A stretch of 64,000 nt of DNA from Catenovulum sp052056295 (GCF_052056295.1 NZ_CP182493.1:3410001-3474000); one strand, 5' to 3'. Shown: positions 15,650-25,302, counted from the first letter of the stretch. Translations and numbers: made by a program. The notes: generated from the sequence alone by a model not told the origin.

Positions 15650-16171
15650 ATGAAGCGATATAAGCGATATATATGGCTAATATTAACAGCTGTCTTGTGC
15701 ATCTCCTGCAGTTCGTCGCCGGAACCAAGCATAAACTATTATGTGTTACCTATACCAACCAAGGCGGAAAACCAAGCCAATTCGGCAGCGTTAGCTACTG
15801 AAAGCAAGGTAACAATAGTCTTAGCGCCATTTTTACAAAAAGAGAATTTGGTGGTGATGCAAGACGACGCTCGAGTTTATTTCGCCCATTATCATAGGTG
15901 GGCGCAGCCGCTTGAATATATGCTTAAACAAACTTTTGTTCAGCAGCTTAAATTATTAAACAAATCGGCAAATGTGACGATACAGTTTGATAAATTGCAC
16001 GGTAGCACGGCAGGCTTAGTCACACTGCAAGGTATTTTTGTCATAGACCAGCAAATAAAGCAGCCATTCTTAATCGAAATTAAACAAGCAGAGGAGGGCT
16101 ATCCCGCAATGCTTGATGCAATGACCCAAGGTTTGTTAAGCTTGGCAGAAAATATTGCTAGTGCAATGTAA
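15650..16171 (+). CDS. pqiC: PqiC-type outer-membrane lipoprotein
   Basis: 173 residues (E. coli PqiC about 187). Signal peptide with a lipobox-like ISC (Cys20, followed by SSSPEP). The remainder is the ABC-transport auxiliary / DUF330 beta-alpha fold with the N-terminal YYVLPIP strand and the VYFAHYHRWAQPLEYMLKQTF segment typical of the family. It should cap the PqiB needle at the outer membrane. Start is 1 base after the pqiB stop. Last gene of the rssA-pqi operon; 230 bases without a clear terminator separate it from yfiR. Confidence 0.87.
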   Translation: MKRYKRYIWLILTAVLCISCSSSPEPSINYYVLPIPTKAENQANSAALATESKVTIVLAPFLQKENLVVMQDDARVYFAHYHRWAQPLEYMLKQTFVQQLKLLNKSANVTIQFDKLHGSTAGLVTLQGIFVIDQQIKQPFLIEIKQAEEGYPAMLDAMTQGLLSLAENIASAM

Positions 16172-16401
16172 AGTAATTTTTACTATCGAAACTCAAATTA
16201 AGTTGTTAAACTTTATGGGTTTTTATAAGTGAGACTAGATTTTAGCGATTAGCGACGTGATTCAGTCAATCTATCAAGTCAATTGATTGGCGTTTTGGTA
16301 TTTTATACATCATGCTTATGCTAGAAATACAATTGTGGCCTAATTCACAAATTGCAGTATTCACCGCTCATGGAGAAGGTGATAAGGGCTATGGACATTA
16401 A

Positions 16402-16968
16402 ATGACTTTAACGAACAAATTAACTTTTGCTCCGGCTTTGTTATCCTGCATTTTTTGCTTGGTAGCCGGATTATACGTCAAGCCAGCCAAGGCTTTGATG
16501 AACCAGCCTGACGAAGCAAGTTTAAGGGCTGCGGTTATTGTTGGTATTCTACGCTACACCAAAATAGCTATCGATAGTGACGCAGGGCAAATACGCATGT
16601 GTTCAGTCGGTGAACCCTATTCAGAATCCAAACTTAAACAAGTCTCAACCAGTTTAAGGGTGCAAGGCAATACGCTCGACTTCGCCGTTATTGCAAATGC
16701 AAACGTATCAAGTCAAAGATTGGCTAAATGTGATGTTTTAATTACTGGGGAAGATTTTTCCTTTGACAACGCGATACTTAACCAATACCAAGGTTTAAGC
16801 ATTTGTGATGGTTGTACACAGCCAAATGCAGATTATGTAGTTGAATTAATTAAAAATGACAAAAGAATCGGATTTAACGTCAATTTAATTCTCGCCGAGA
16901 AACGAAAAGTTACTTTTAGTTCCTCTTTGCTTGAACTTGCAAGTAAAGTCATCAGGTCAGAGAAATGA
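16402..16968 (+). CDS. yfiR: YfiR-family periplasmic repressor (DUF4154)
   Basis: 188 residues with a signal peptide (about 1-31, cleaved near AKAL). The YfiR/DUF4154 core (AAVIVGILRYTKI near the N-terminus, LAKCDVLITGE) and four mature cysteines (Cys67 and those in LAKC, SICDGC) match the family, where cysteine pairs control redox-sensitive folding. In Pseudomonas YfiR binds the periplasmic domain of YfiN and holds its diguanylate cyclase off. The stop overlaps the ATG of the next gene (ATGA, 16965-16968), the same yfiR-yfiN coupling. No yfiB outer-membrane gene is adjacent. Confidence 0.87.
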   Translation: MTLTNKLTFAPALLSCIFCLVAGLYVKPAKALMNQPDEASLRAAVIVGILRYTKIAIDSDAGQIRMCSVGEPYSESKLKQVSTSLRVQGNTLDFAVIANANVSSQRLAKCDVLITGEDFSFDNAILNQYQGLSICDGCTQPNADYVVELIKNDKRIGFNVNLILAEKRKVTFSSSLLELASKVIRSEK

Positions 16969-19355
16969 ACTTAGTTAAGCGTTCATTAAAATTTGCCATT
17001 ATTTCGCGCCTGCTGATTCTTTTTGTTGCGACACTAACCATAATAGGTTTTACCATTTCGGTTGTGGAGCGAGATTTAGCCAAAGAGAAATTAACCAGCG
17101 ACTTAAATGTAATAGGTGAAATTCTAGCAAATAGAACAATTGCAGCCTTGGTATTTAATGATGTTTCCGCGGCAACAACCAACTTATCTGCGGCTCAGTT
17201 CCATGAAAGTATTGAGGCTATTTGTTTATATGCGCAAAATAGAGCTTTTTTTGCTCATTATTATCGCCAAGCGGGCAAAGTAACCTGTCAGCCACAAATT
17301 AATGATTTAGCCCATTCCACAACCCTGTATTTAGACAATAGTATGCAAATCGTCAAACCTGTGTGGGATGGAACCGAGATCATGGGGGCGCTACGGATAT
17401 ATTCTAATTTAGATTATGTCGACAACACCCAACAACACGTCATACTTGTTATCGTTTCTGCGATTCTACTGGCTATTTTTGCCGTATACATAATTGCCAA
17501 CCATTTGCTCAAAAGAGTGCTTGCACCATTGCAGCATTTGCATACAACAGCTCAACATATCACACAAAATGTTTTTTCCGATATTAGAGCTTATAAAGCC
17601 AAAGACGATGAAGTAGGTCAGCTGGTTGATGTATTTAATACCATGTTGGATAGCCTAGTTGACGAGCATAAAATGCTGCACGAATCTGAACAGCGTTTCC
17701 GTACTTTAGCGGACCAAGCGCCCATAGGCATCTTCTTGCGCGACGAAAATGATAATTTTTTGTACGTGAATAACTCATGGCAGAAGATGACAGGCTGTAA
17801 GTTGCCTATCAATATGGATGAGTACCAACAAAAAATTACTCATTCAGATAAACTGCGTGCCATTCAAGTGTTTGAACATGCGAAAACCTCGAATCAATCT
17901 AGTTCGGTCGAATATAGATTTGCGACGCCTCAGGGCAACCGCAAAAACTTTTTAGAAAAGATATCGCCGATTACGTTAGATAATGGCCAGTTGTCAGGTT
18001 ATATAGGCTCGGTGCTGGATATTACCGAACTTAAAGATGCAAGATTTGAATTAGAGCGTATGGCGTTTCAAGACCCTCTGACCGGCTTGGCCAATCGACG
18101 ATTTTTCAATGAACACTTAAAATTAGAAATTGCCAATGCGAATAAATTGCAGCAGCAGCTAGCCGTATTAATGATAGATTTGGATCACTTCAAACGTGTC
18201 AATGACACCAAAGGCCATGAATTTGGAGATGAATTGCTAAAATCTGTTGCGGATAAGCTTTCTGAAGTAATTGAAGATGATGATCTTGTCTCACGTATGG
18301 GCGGCGACGAATTTATGGTTCTTATTCGCGACGTAGATACTATTGCGGATTTGGATGCTGTGGTTAAACGCCTGTTAAAAGCTGTGCTCACACCTTTAGA
18401 GCATCAATCATTATTAGACGTCACTGCTTCTATCGGGGTGGCTGTGTATCCAAAAGATGGCGACACGGTTGGCGATCTTGTGCGAAACTCCGACATTGCT
18501 TTATATAAAGCTAAAGATTATGGCCGTAATCAAGCTGTATATTTCAGTCATACACTTGATTCAGAAATCAAGAATAAGGTGAAATTAGAGCACAAACTTA
18601 GACGTGCAATCATCGAAGATGAGCTTATGGTTTATTTACAACCACAATACGATGCTTCGAAAAAGCGCTTTGTTTGGGCTGAAGCTTTAGTTCGATGGAT
18701 AGACGCCGAAGAAGGTTTTATTCCGCCTGATAAATTTATTGCCGTTGCCGAAGAAACTGGCCTTATTCATGAGCTTGGCCTATTAGTTTTACGTAAAGTC
18801 TGCCAATACATTAAAACTTACCAACAAGAGTTGTCAGAAAATGGCATTGACGGCATAGCTGTGAATATTTCGGCACGTCAGTTATTCGCGAAGAGCTTTT
18901 TTGATGATGTGATGGCTATCATTCATGAATTTGAAGTATTGCCTAACCAAATTGAGTTTGAAGTAACTGAATCTTTATTAATGGAGAATGCCAAACAAGC
19001 GGTTGAAGTGATGAACCAGCTCAAAGCTGAAGGCATTAAATTGGCTATGGATGATTTTGGTACTGGTTATTCATCGTTAGCATACCTTAAACATTTCCCA
19101 ATCGATTGCGTTAAGATTGATAGAAGCTTTATCAAAGATATTCCACATGATTCTTTAGATATGGAACTATCGAGTGCGATTATCGCTATGGCGCTTAAAC
19201 TCGGCTTAGAAATTGTCGCTGAAGGGGTAGAAACTCAAGAACAAAGCGCATTTTTACACAGCCAAGGTTGTCGCTTAATGCAGGGTTATTATTATGCTAA
19301 ACCAATGCCAATTGCCGAAGTGTTAGCAATTAACAGCACATCATCTATAGGTTAA
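16965..19355 (+). CDS. YfiN-like diguanylate cyclase with added EAL domain
   Basis: 796 residues: membrane helix (about 12-32), periplasmic CHASE8-like sensor (about 35-145), second helix (about 155-177), HAMP, PAS (about 240-360), GGDEF domain with intact GGDEF at 446-450, and EAL domain with EAL at 573-575 plus DDFGTGYSS. Both catalytic domains look intact, so it may make and break c-di-GMP. The RxxD inhibitory site before GGDEF is replaced (EDDD). The N-terminal half resembles YfiN, the partner of YfiR encoded just upstream with a 4-base overlap, but YfiN itself lacks PAS and EAL. Likely role: redox- or envelope-controlled switch for motility versus biofilm. Confidence 0.9.
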   Translation: MNLVKRSLKFAIISRLLILFVATLTIIGFTISVVERDLAKEKLTSDLNVIGEILANRTIAALVFNDVSAATTNLSAAQFHESIEAICLYAQNRAFFAHYYRQAGKVTCQPQINDLAHSTTLYLDNSMQIVKPVWDGTEIMGALRIYSNLDYVDNTQQHVILVIVSAILLAIFAVYIIANHLLKRVLAPLQHLHTTAQHITQNVFSDIRAYKAKDDEVGQLVDVFNTMLDSLVDEHKMLHESEQRFRTLADQAPIGIFLRDENDNFLYVNNSWQKMTGCKLPINMDEYQQKITHSDKLRAIQVFEHAKTSNQSSSVEYRFATPQGNRKNFLEKISPITLDNGQLSGYIGSVLDITELKDARFELERMAFQDPLTGLANRRFFNEHLKLEIANANKLQQQLAVLMIDLDHFKRVNDTKGHEFGDELLKSVADKLSEVIEDDDLVSRMGGDEFMVLIRDVDTIADLDAVVKRLLKAVLTPLEHQSLLDVTASIGVAVYPKDGDTVGDLVRNSDIALYKAKDYGRNQAVYFSHTLDSEIKNKVKLEHKLRRAIIEDELMVYLQPQYDASKKRFVWAEALVRWIDAEEGFIPPDKFIAVAEETGLIHELGLLVLRKVCQYIKTYQQELSENGIDGIAVNISARQLFAKSFFDDVMAIIHEFEVLPNQIEFEVTESLLMENAKQAVEVMNQLKAEGIKLAMDDFGTGYSSLAYLKHFPIDCVKIDRSFIKDIPHDSLDMELSSAIIAMALKLGLEIVAEGVETQEQSAFLHSQGCRLMQGYYYAKPMPIAEVLAINSTSSIG

Positions 19356-19541
19356 AGCCGTCCTACAGCAGCGTTGGTGTTTAAGCCAGCGCACTCGTTT
19401 CATCTATCCCTTGCGCACGTTAGGGGCTTATTATATTTCCTTATAACAGTGAACTCGCTAGTCATCCAGTTATTGGTTATGTACGTAAATTAGCATTGGG
19501 CTATAAAGATAAACGGAGTAGTGTTAAAACCCATAAAACAA

Positions 19542-19568
19542 AAAAAGCGGCTCAAATGAGCCGCTTTT
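19542..19568 (-). terminator. Terminator of rne (also usable from the plus side)
   Basis: Perfect 11-bp stem AAAAGCGGCTC / GAGCCGCTTTT with a 4-base loop. On the minus strand it is followed by a T run (TTTTTTTG) and lies 25 bases after the rne stop. It may also stop plus-strand transcripts from the GGDEF-EAL gene, though the T run on that side is short. Confidence 0.88.
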
Positions 19569-19592
19569 AAATGTTTTAACTAGCCGTTAACT

Positions 19593-22500
19593 TTATTGTC
19601 TTGCTTGGGTAGCAGGAGATGACGACTGGCTACTAGGAGCGCTTGCACCACCTTGTTTACCTGAAACACTCAGTGGGATTCTGCTAGTTTGTGGTACAAC
19701 ATTGATAGACAATGCTTTTTGTACATCGATAGACTCAGGCACTGTTTGTGAAATAGGCGCTGAAGCAAAACCTTTTAATTGGCTGACAACTTGAGTTGTT
19801 TTTGCTACTTGCTCTTCTACAACAGCTTCATTTTCTTCATCTAAAGGCAAAGTCTGTTGTACTTGAGCAGAGTCACTCTGTTGTTCAGGACTATCGGTTG
19901 CTGCAGTTTTTACAACAGGAGCGTCAGACTCTTCGACAATGTTAGTCTCCACTGGCACTGCTTCAGCTTCCTCTACTTGTACAGCCGCTTCAGTTGTTAG
20001 TTCCGCTTCAGCAACAGTGGCTGTTACAGCTACGTCTGTAGCTTCTTCAGCTTGAACTTCTGCGTTGTCGTTTTCAACAGTCTCTGTTGGCTCAGATTTA
20101 ACAATTTCTTCTGTTGTTTCAACTGTAGCTGTTATTTCAACCGCGTCAGCTTCAACTTCTGTGCTCTGTAATTCAACACTGTCAACTTGTACTGATTCTT
20201 CAGCTGCTTTTGCAGTTTCAGCCGCAGGGTAGCGGCTTTCTACCGGATCTTCTGTAACTTCAGCGTGCTGCATTACTTCAAACGCAAGTTCACTTTGTTT
20301 AGTGTCTTTGCGGTAGTATTTGTCGTAACGGCCATTATTTACGTCTTGATTGTCGTTTTCTTCTTGATTACGACGGCGACGTTGGCTATTTGCGCGTAAG
20401 TGACGCGTACCACGGCGTTGACGTGGGCGCTCTTCAGTATTTGCCTCAGCAGTGTTTTCTGATTTTTCAGCCACAGGTGCTTGTTCAGAACTTTCGGCCG
20501 ATTGAGTATTATCAACTGGCGTGTTAGCTTGAACTTGCTCAACTGCAGGCGATTGTTCCGTTTGTTGAACCGTTTCAACCTGTTGCTCTTGGGCAATAGT
20601 TTCAACTGCTGCTGCGTAAGGAGACGCCTTTTCAGCTTGTGCTGGGGTTGCAGGTTTTTCCTGTGGTTTAGCTGCTACATCAGCTTGTTCAGCTTTTGGC
20701 TGAATTTTTTGTTGTGGCTGTGTTGGCTTCTGCTGTTCAGCCGGTTTTTGTGGCGCAGCTGATTTTTGCTCAGTTACTTCTTGTGGCTGTTTGTTTTGCT
20801 CAACACGCACTTTTTTACGCTGCTGACGTCTAGCTCTGCGCTCCTGTACTTTTTCTTCGCGTACTGGTTTGTTCGTATTATCAGCATTGTCGCTTTGCGC
20901 TTTTTGAGTTGGTTTATTACCACGCTCATTCGTGCGCTCTGCTGGCTTTTTATTACGAGGTTTATTGTTACGACGATTATTGTTCTTACGCTTAGCATTG
21001 TTATTATTGCTACGCGATTGAGATTTTTTCGCCGGCTTTTTCACTTCTTCTTCAGGCTCTGCTGCGAATAGTGATTTTATCCAACCAAACAAACTCGAAA
21101 ATAAACCTTTTGCTGGTTTGTCTTGTTGTTTTGGTGCTGGGCGAGCGGCTGGTTCAACTGCTACTGGTGCAGGTGCATCAGGCGCAGCAAATCCTTTTAA
21201 TGCAGGCTCTTCTTTTTTCGCCAAAGGTTTAATTGACGGAGAAATCGCCACTGTCATATCTTGTTCTGGCGCATTAACCAATTTGTAGCTTAGCTCGTCG
21301 CCTGTATCTTCTAATTTAATACGCGCTACTTCAAAGTTAGGGCTTTCGATATGTTGATTTGGCACAACCACGATACGAACGTCATGGCCTTTTTCAATAA
21401 AGCGCACCGCACCACGTTTTTCATTTAATAAGAAAGTTGCAACTTCAATTGGTACTTGAGCTTGAACTTGCACTGTGTTTTCTTTAATCGCTTCTTCTTC
21501 TAATAAACGCAATACTGATAAAGCAAGAGATTCAGTTGAACGTACTACACCTGTACCCTGACAGCGCGGGCAACTTTGACTCGAACTTTCACCTAACGAC
21601 GGACGTAAACGTTGACGCGACATTTCCAATAAACCAAAACGTGAAATTCGGGCTAATTGGATACGCGCACGATCAGAGCGGACAGCATCACGTAAACGGT
21701 TTTCAACTTCGCGTTGATTGCGCGCAGGTGTCATGTCAATAAAGTCGATAACAACCAGGCCGCCTAAGTCGCGTAAACGTAATTGACGTGCAATTTCGTC
21801 TGCAGCTTCTAAGTTGGTGTTTAAAGCTGTTTCTTCGATATCACCACCTTTAGTTGCTTTAGATGAGTTGATATCAATAGAGGTTAATGCTTCAGTTTGA
21901 TCAATAACAATTGAACCACCAGAAGGTAAACGCACTTCACGTTTAAACGCAGATTCGATTTGGCTTTCAATTTGGAAGTGTGTGAATAACGGCACTTCAC
22001 CTTGATACATTTTAACGCGATTAACAAAATCAGGACGCACTAGAGCAATATGCTGTTTTGCATCTTCGTAAACTGCAGGGTGGTCAATTAAAATTTCACC
22101 AATATCACGGCGTAAATAGTCGCGGATTGCACGAACAATGACGTTACTTTCTTGGTGAATTAAAAATGGTGCAGGGCGGCTATCCGCTGCTGTTTGAATT
22201 GATTGCCAATGTTTTAATAAAACATTTAAATCCCATTCTAGCTCTTCGTAAGCTTTACCAACACCAGCTGTACGAACAATTAAGCCCATGCCATCAGGTA
22301 GAGATAATTTAGCTAAGGCTTCTTTAAGCTCGGTGCGCTCATCACCTTCGATGCGGCGAGAAATACCACCTGCTCTTGGGTTATTTGGCATTAGAACTAA
22401 GTAGCTACCTGCAAGGCTGATAAAAGTAGTTAACGCAGCACCTTTTTGCCCACGCTCTTCTTTATCAATTTGCACTATAACTTCTTGGCCTTCTTTAACC

Positions 22501-22778
22501 ACATCTTTGATGTTTGGTCGGCCTTGGAAAGTATAACCTTCAGGGAAATAAGTTTTTGCGATTTCTTTTAACGGTAAAAAGCCATGGCGCTCAGCACCAT
22601 AGTCAACAAAAGCGGCTTCTAAACTTGGTTCTACGCGGGTAATTGTGCCTTTGTAGATGTTTGCTTTCTTTTGCTCATGACCGTGACTTTCAATGTCTAA
22701 ATCGTATAAGCGTTGGCCGTCAACCAGCGCAACGCGCAACTCTTCTTCCTGAGTTGCGTTAATTAACATACGTTTCAT
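19593..22778 (-). CDS. rne: Ribonuclease E
   Basis: Essential endonuclease for mRNA decay and rRNA/tRNA maturation and scaffold of the degradosome, at the inner membrane. 1061 residues. The N-terminal catalytic half (about 1-530) has the S1 domain, a DNase-I-like active site (GGLVVIDFIDMTPARNQREVE) and the Zn-link CPRC at residues 403-406 that joins dimers. A probable membrane-binding amphipathic helix follows near 570-590 (GLFSSLFGWIKSLF). The rest is disordered, rich in Arg, Gln, Glu and Pro, with RNA-binding arginine blocks (QRRRRNQ). I chose the MKRMLINATQEEELRVALVDG start at 22778, six codons inside the frame. Divergent from rluC with a long leader, as in E. coli. Confidence 0.97.
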   Translation of the reverse strand: MKRMLINATQEEELRVALVDGQRLYDLDIESHGHEQKKANIYKGTITRVEPSLEAAFVDYGAERHGFLPLKEIAKTYFPEGYTFQGRPNIKDVVKEGQEVIVQIDKEERGQKGAALTTFISLAGSYLVLMPNNPRAGGISRRIEGDERTELKEALAKLSLPDGMGLIVRTAGVGKAYEELEWDLNVLLKHWQSIQTAADSRPAPFLIHQESNVIVRAIRDYLRRDIGEILIDHPAVYEDAKQHIALVRPDFVNRVKMYQGEVPLFTHFQIESQIESAFKREVRLPSGGSIVIDQTEALTSIDINSSKATKGGDIEETALNTNLEAADEIARQLRLRDLGGLVVIDFIDMTPARNQREVENRLRDAVRSDRARIQLARISRFGLLEMSRQRLRPSLGESSSQSCPRCQGTGVVRSTESLALSVLRLLEEEAIKENTVQVQAQVPIEVATFLLNEKRGAVRFIEKGHDVRIVVVPNQHIESPNFEVARIKLEDTGDELSYKLVNAPEQDMTVAISPSIKPLAKKEEPALKGFAAPDAPAPVAVEPAARPAPKQQDKPAKGLFSSLFGWIKSLFAAEPEEEVKKPAKKSQSRSNNNNAKRKNNNRRNNKPRNKKPAERTNERGNKPTQKAQSDNADNTNKPVREEKVQERRARRQQRKKVRVEQNKQPQEVTEQKSAAPQKPAEQQKPTQPQQKIQPKAEQADVAAKPQEKPATPAQAEKASPYAAAVETIAQEQQVETVQQTEQSPAVEQVQANTPVDNTQSAESSEQAPVAEKSENTAEANTEERPRQRRGTRHLRANSQRRRRNQEENDNQDVNNGRYDKYYRKDTKQSELAFEVMQHAEVTEDPVESRYPAAETAKAAEESVQVDSVELQSTEVEADAVEITATVETTEEIVKSEPTETVENDNAEVQAEEATDVAVTATVAEAELTTEAAVQVEEAEAVPVETNIVEESDAPVVKTAATDSPEQQSDSAQVQQTLPLDEENEAVVEEQVAKTTQVVSQLKGFASAPISQTVPESIDVQKALSINVVPQTSRIPLSVSGKQGGASAPSSQSSSPATQARQ

Positions 22779-23391
22779 AGTTGTTTTTTTCACCAATATG
22801 AAACGCCAAATTGTCTACCAATAGTCTCAGCTGAAGAGTCACTCTCACGAGTGTCTTTGCTATTTGTGCAGAAATCCTAATTAACCTTGTGCTAATACAC
22901 TAGGGAGCTTAAACCTTGGCTGAATGATAGCAACTAGGCTTAACAAATCCTCTTTGATAATCGTATTGTTATAGCTCCTTCCGTTTGCAACTTAAGCTTA
23001 ATGGTGCAAACAAGGTTTTGTCTTTCTGTTGTTTAGCCGAATGTGCTTTCTGGTCTAAACAGCTTATTTCAGTTTTATCTGTTAGCTTATTTGGCGTTTC
23101 TTTTATATAACTCGGCATTCGCTGTTGGGGTTAGTGTTTTGTCCACCTCTCGAAAAATTACACACTTCGTTTGGTACAAAAATGCGTAGACAAACTGTTT
23201 ATGCTCAAAAATGACCAGTTTGTTGCAGCACTAAAGCCTCTTACACAGTCCGAATGTCACCACCAATAATCGTGTATTTTTGACACGTTTTCGAAAAAAT
23301 CTGGCAATCATGGATGCCATCAGTGAAAATATAGCAAAGCTCTGCCCATAGCGGCAATCTAAATTCATCATTTATAGAAAGATATTTACAT
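22779..23391. other. Divergent rne / rluC intergenic region
   Basis: 613 bases without a gene. Most of it probably serves as the long 5' leader of rne, which in enterics folds into hairpins that RNase E uses to autoregulate. A CACTC / GAGTG hairpin with 4-base loop lies at about 22840-22855. I could not identify the conserved rne leader hairpins by eye. Near the rluC side there is a TTGACA (23280-23285) with weak GGCAAT 17 bases on. Confidence 0.45.
23280..23308 (+). promoter_or_regulatory. Possible rluC promoter
   Basis: Consensus -35 TTGACA at 23280-23285, 17-base spacer, weak -10 GGCAAT at 23303-23308. About 80 bases before the rluC ATG. The -10 is poor, so this is tentative. Confidence 0.3.
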
Positions 23392-24348
23392 ATGAGTTCA
23401 AATGACCGAGGGTCGGTAAGTTATTTTGACATTGATACAGATAATTCTGGTCAAAGAATAGACAATTGGCTAAAAAGAGAATTAAAAGGTGTACCCACTT
23501 CACTGATCTATCGCATTTTGCGCAAAGGCGAAGTTAGGGTGAATAAAAAGCGCGTTAAACCAGAATATAAATTGCAAGCGGGTGATGTTCTACGTTTGCC
23601 GCCAATCCGAGTTGAAGAGAAAAAAGACAACGAGGTTATGGTTGGTGACAAGCTGAAAAACTTGGTTGAACGCTCAATTTTATTTGAAGACAAATATTTA
23701 ATTGTTTTAAACAAACCGTCCGGTTTAGCCGTGCATGGTGGTTCGGGACTTAATTATGGTGCAATAGAAGCCATGCGCCAGATCCGTCCAGAATTAAAAC
23801 AACTTGAGTTGGTGCATAGATTAGACCGAGATACCTCAGGTTGTTTAGTTTTTGCGAAAAAACGCTCGGTTTTACGTGCGTTACATGAACAATTACGTAC
23901 GAAGCAAGTCGACAAAAGATACTGGGCGTTGGTCAGTGGCGCTTGGCCAGCCAAATTAAGAGTTGTTGAAAAACCTCTATTTAAGAATACCTTAGCTTCA
24001 GGCGAACGGGTTGTAAGGGTTGATGCTAAACAAGGTAAACCAAGTGAAACTCGTTTTAGAGTGCTGAATAAGTATAAGGGTGCCACTTTAGTTGAAGCTT
24101 TTCCTGTTACCGGACGTACCCATCAAATTCGTGTACATGCAGCCGCTTCTGGTTACCCAATTGCGTTAGATGATAAATATGGTGAAGCGGAATTTGATAA
24201 AAAAATGAAAGCTGTTGGTATAAACCGTTTATTTTTGCATGCAGCCTCTATCAGTTTTATCCATCCTAAAGAGCAAACGACGATCCGCGTTGAAGCGCCA
24301 CTAGAAGCTAATTTAGCCCAAGCTTTGGAGCGCCTACCGAGTGAATAG
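23392..24348 (+). CDS. rluC: 23S rRNA pseudouridine synthase RluC
   Basis: Converts uridines 955, 2504 and 2580 (E. coli numbering) of 23S rRNA to pseudouridine. 318 residues (E. coli 319). N-terminal S4 RNA-binding domain (about 18-80, RIDNWLKRELKG...VRVNKKRVKPEYKLQAGDVL), then the RluA-type catalytic domain with HRLDRDTSG carrying the catalytic Asp, and the GRTHQIRVH motif. Divergent from rne as in E. coli. The downstream HAD gene starts with GTG inside the last codons, so the two are coupled. Confidence 0.97.
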   Translation: MSSNDRGSVSYFDIDTDNSGQRIDNWLKRELKGVPTSLIYRILRKGEVRVNKKRVKPEYKLQAGDVLRLPPIRVEEKKDNEVMVGDKLKNLVERSILFEDKYLIVLNKPSGLAVHGGSGLNYGAIEAMRQIRPELKQLELVHRLDRDTSGCLVFAKKRSVLRALHEQLRTKQVDKRYWALVSGAWPAKLRVVEKPLFKNTLASGERVVRVDAKQGKPSETRFRVLNKYKGATLVEAFPVTGRTHQIRVHAAASGYPIALDDKYGEAEFDKKMKAVGINRLFLHAASISFIHPKEQTTIRVEAPLEANLAQALERLPSE

Positions 24349-25003
24349 TTTGCAAGCTAAATACCCATTAGTTATTTTTGATTGGGACGGTACGCTGATG
24401 GATTCGATTGGTCGCATCGTTTCAAGCGTGCAAAACGCAGCCAAAAGTTTGGATATTCCTGTTCCTGATGCACAAGCGGCTAAATCAATTATAGGGTTAA
24501 GTTTACCGACGGCAATCGCAACTTTATTCCATGATGTAGATGAAAGTTTGCATCCTGAATTAGTTAAGCGTTATAGCCACCAGTATGTTGAATTGGATAC
24601 GACGCCTACGCCCATGTTTGATTACGCTGAAGAGCTGTTGGTTAATTTAAAAAACGCTGGATGTTTATTAGCCGTTGCTACAGGTAAGTCACGTGCAGGT
24701 TTAAATAGGGTATTCAACTCAACTGGTTTAGAACATTTATTCGATGCCAGTATATGTGCGGATGAATCTCTATCTAAACCGCATCCTGCCATGTTGGAAA
24801 CTCTATTGAAAGATTTAGCTATGGCTAAACACCAAGCTGTTATGGTGGGTGACACAGTGCATGATTTAAAAATGGCTTTAAATGCTGGTATCGATTCAAT
24901 TGGTGTGACTTGCGGAGTAGATGACGCAGCTACACTAACTAAGTTATCGCCCATTGCAGTTGCGGATGATATCCGAGCACTAAGCTCTGTGTTGTTACGC
25001 TGA
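24341..25003 (+). CDS. HAD-superfamily phosphatase (phosphoglycolate phosphatase-like)
   Basis: 220 residues, HAD-IA type: motif I DWDGTLMDS at about 14-22 (nucleophile and acid Asp), motif II in VATGKSR, motif III Lys in SKPHPAML and motif IV GDTVHDLKMA. An alpha-helical cap lies between motifs I and II. Substrate cannot be told; such genes next to rluC are often annotated as phosphoglycolate or pyrophosphate phosphatases. The GTG at 24341 overlaps the rluC end by 8 bases and gives a natural start (MNSLQAKYPLVIFDWDG). Followed by hairpin repeat locus B. Confidence 0.87.
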   Translation: MNSLQAKYPLVIFDWDGTLMDSIGRIVSSVQNAAKSLDIPVPDAQAAKSIIGLSLPTAIATLFHDVDESLHPELVKRYSHQYVELDTTPTPMFDYAEELLVNLKNAGCLLAVATGKSRAGLNRVFNSTGLEHLFDASICADESLSKPHPAMLETLLKDLAMAKHQAVMVGDTVHDLKMALNAGIDSIGVTCGVDDAATLTKLSPIAVADDIRALSSVLLR

Positions 25004-25058
25004 CACTCGTTTGGTGTTATTGCGCTCGTGTGTAATGGCTATGCAAGTTCGGTGCACC

Positions 25059-25247
25059 AAGCCGAATTGAAGTGTAATTTTCTAAAATCGCTAAATTGCA
25101 TTATGTAGCAGTCGCTGGGCTATTCGTCCATGAAGCTTGGTTCCTGTCGCTATCCATAGCTCCACCTCGCTTAGCTGCGAAGCGGTGCTTCGGTCTTCGC
25201 TCGCCCTATCTTGTGAAGTTTTAGAAAGTCAGCATTCAATTCGGCTT
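25059..25247 (-). repeat. Hairpin repeat module, locus B left arm
   Basis: 29-base arms at 25059-25087 and 25219-25247 form an imperfect inverted repeat. The inner part is the same TTTTCTAAAA core as locus A, but the outer part (AAGCCGAATTGAA) is different while still self-complementary. On the minus strand: AAAACTTC, GAGCG, hairpin GCT-ATGGAT-AGC, hairpin TTC-ATGGAC-GAA, then TTTAGCGATTTTAG. It is longer and more diverged than the other modules. Confidence 0.65.
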
Positions 25248-25302
25248 TTTTAACATTGGTGTTTTCTAAAAGCCAAAAAGTGCCGCAACTTTGTTGTTAG
25301 TG

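Noticed and set aside
19356..19541. Possible degenerate copy of the GGA hairpin repeat after the GGDEF-EAL gene
   Set aside because: A few GGA motifs occur on the minus strand but the AAAACTTC/GAGCG/GCGTTTTT order and the closing arms are absent.
20481..21071. Plus-strand frames rich in Leu, Phe and Arg within rne
   Set aside because: Antisense of the Gln/Lys/Arg-rich RNase E tail; apparent membrane segments are a composition artefact.
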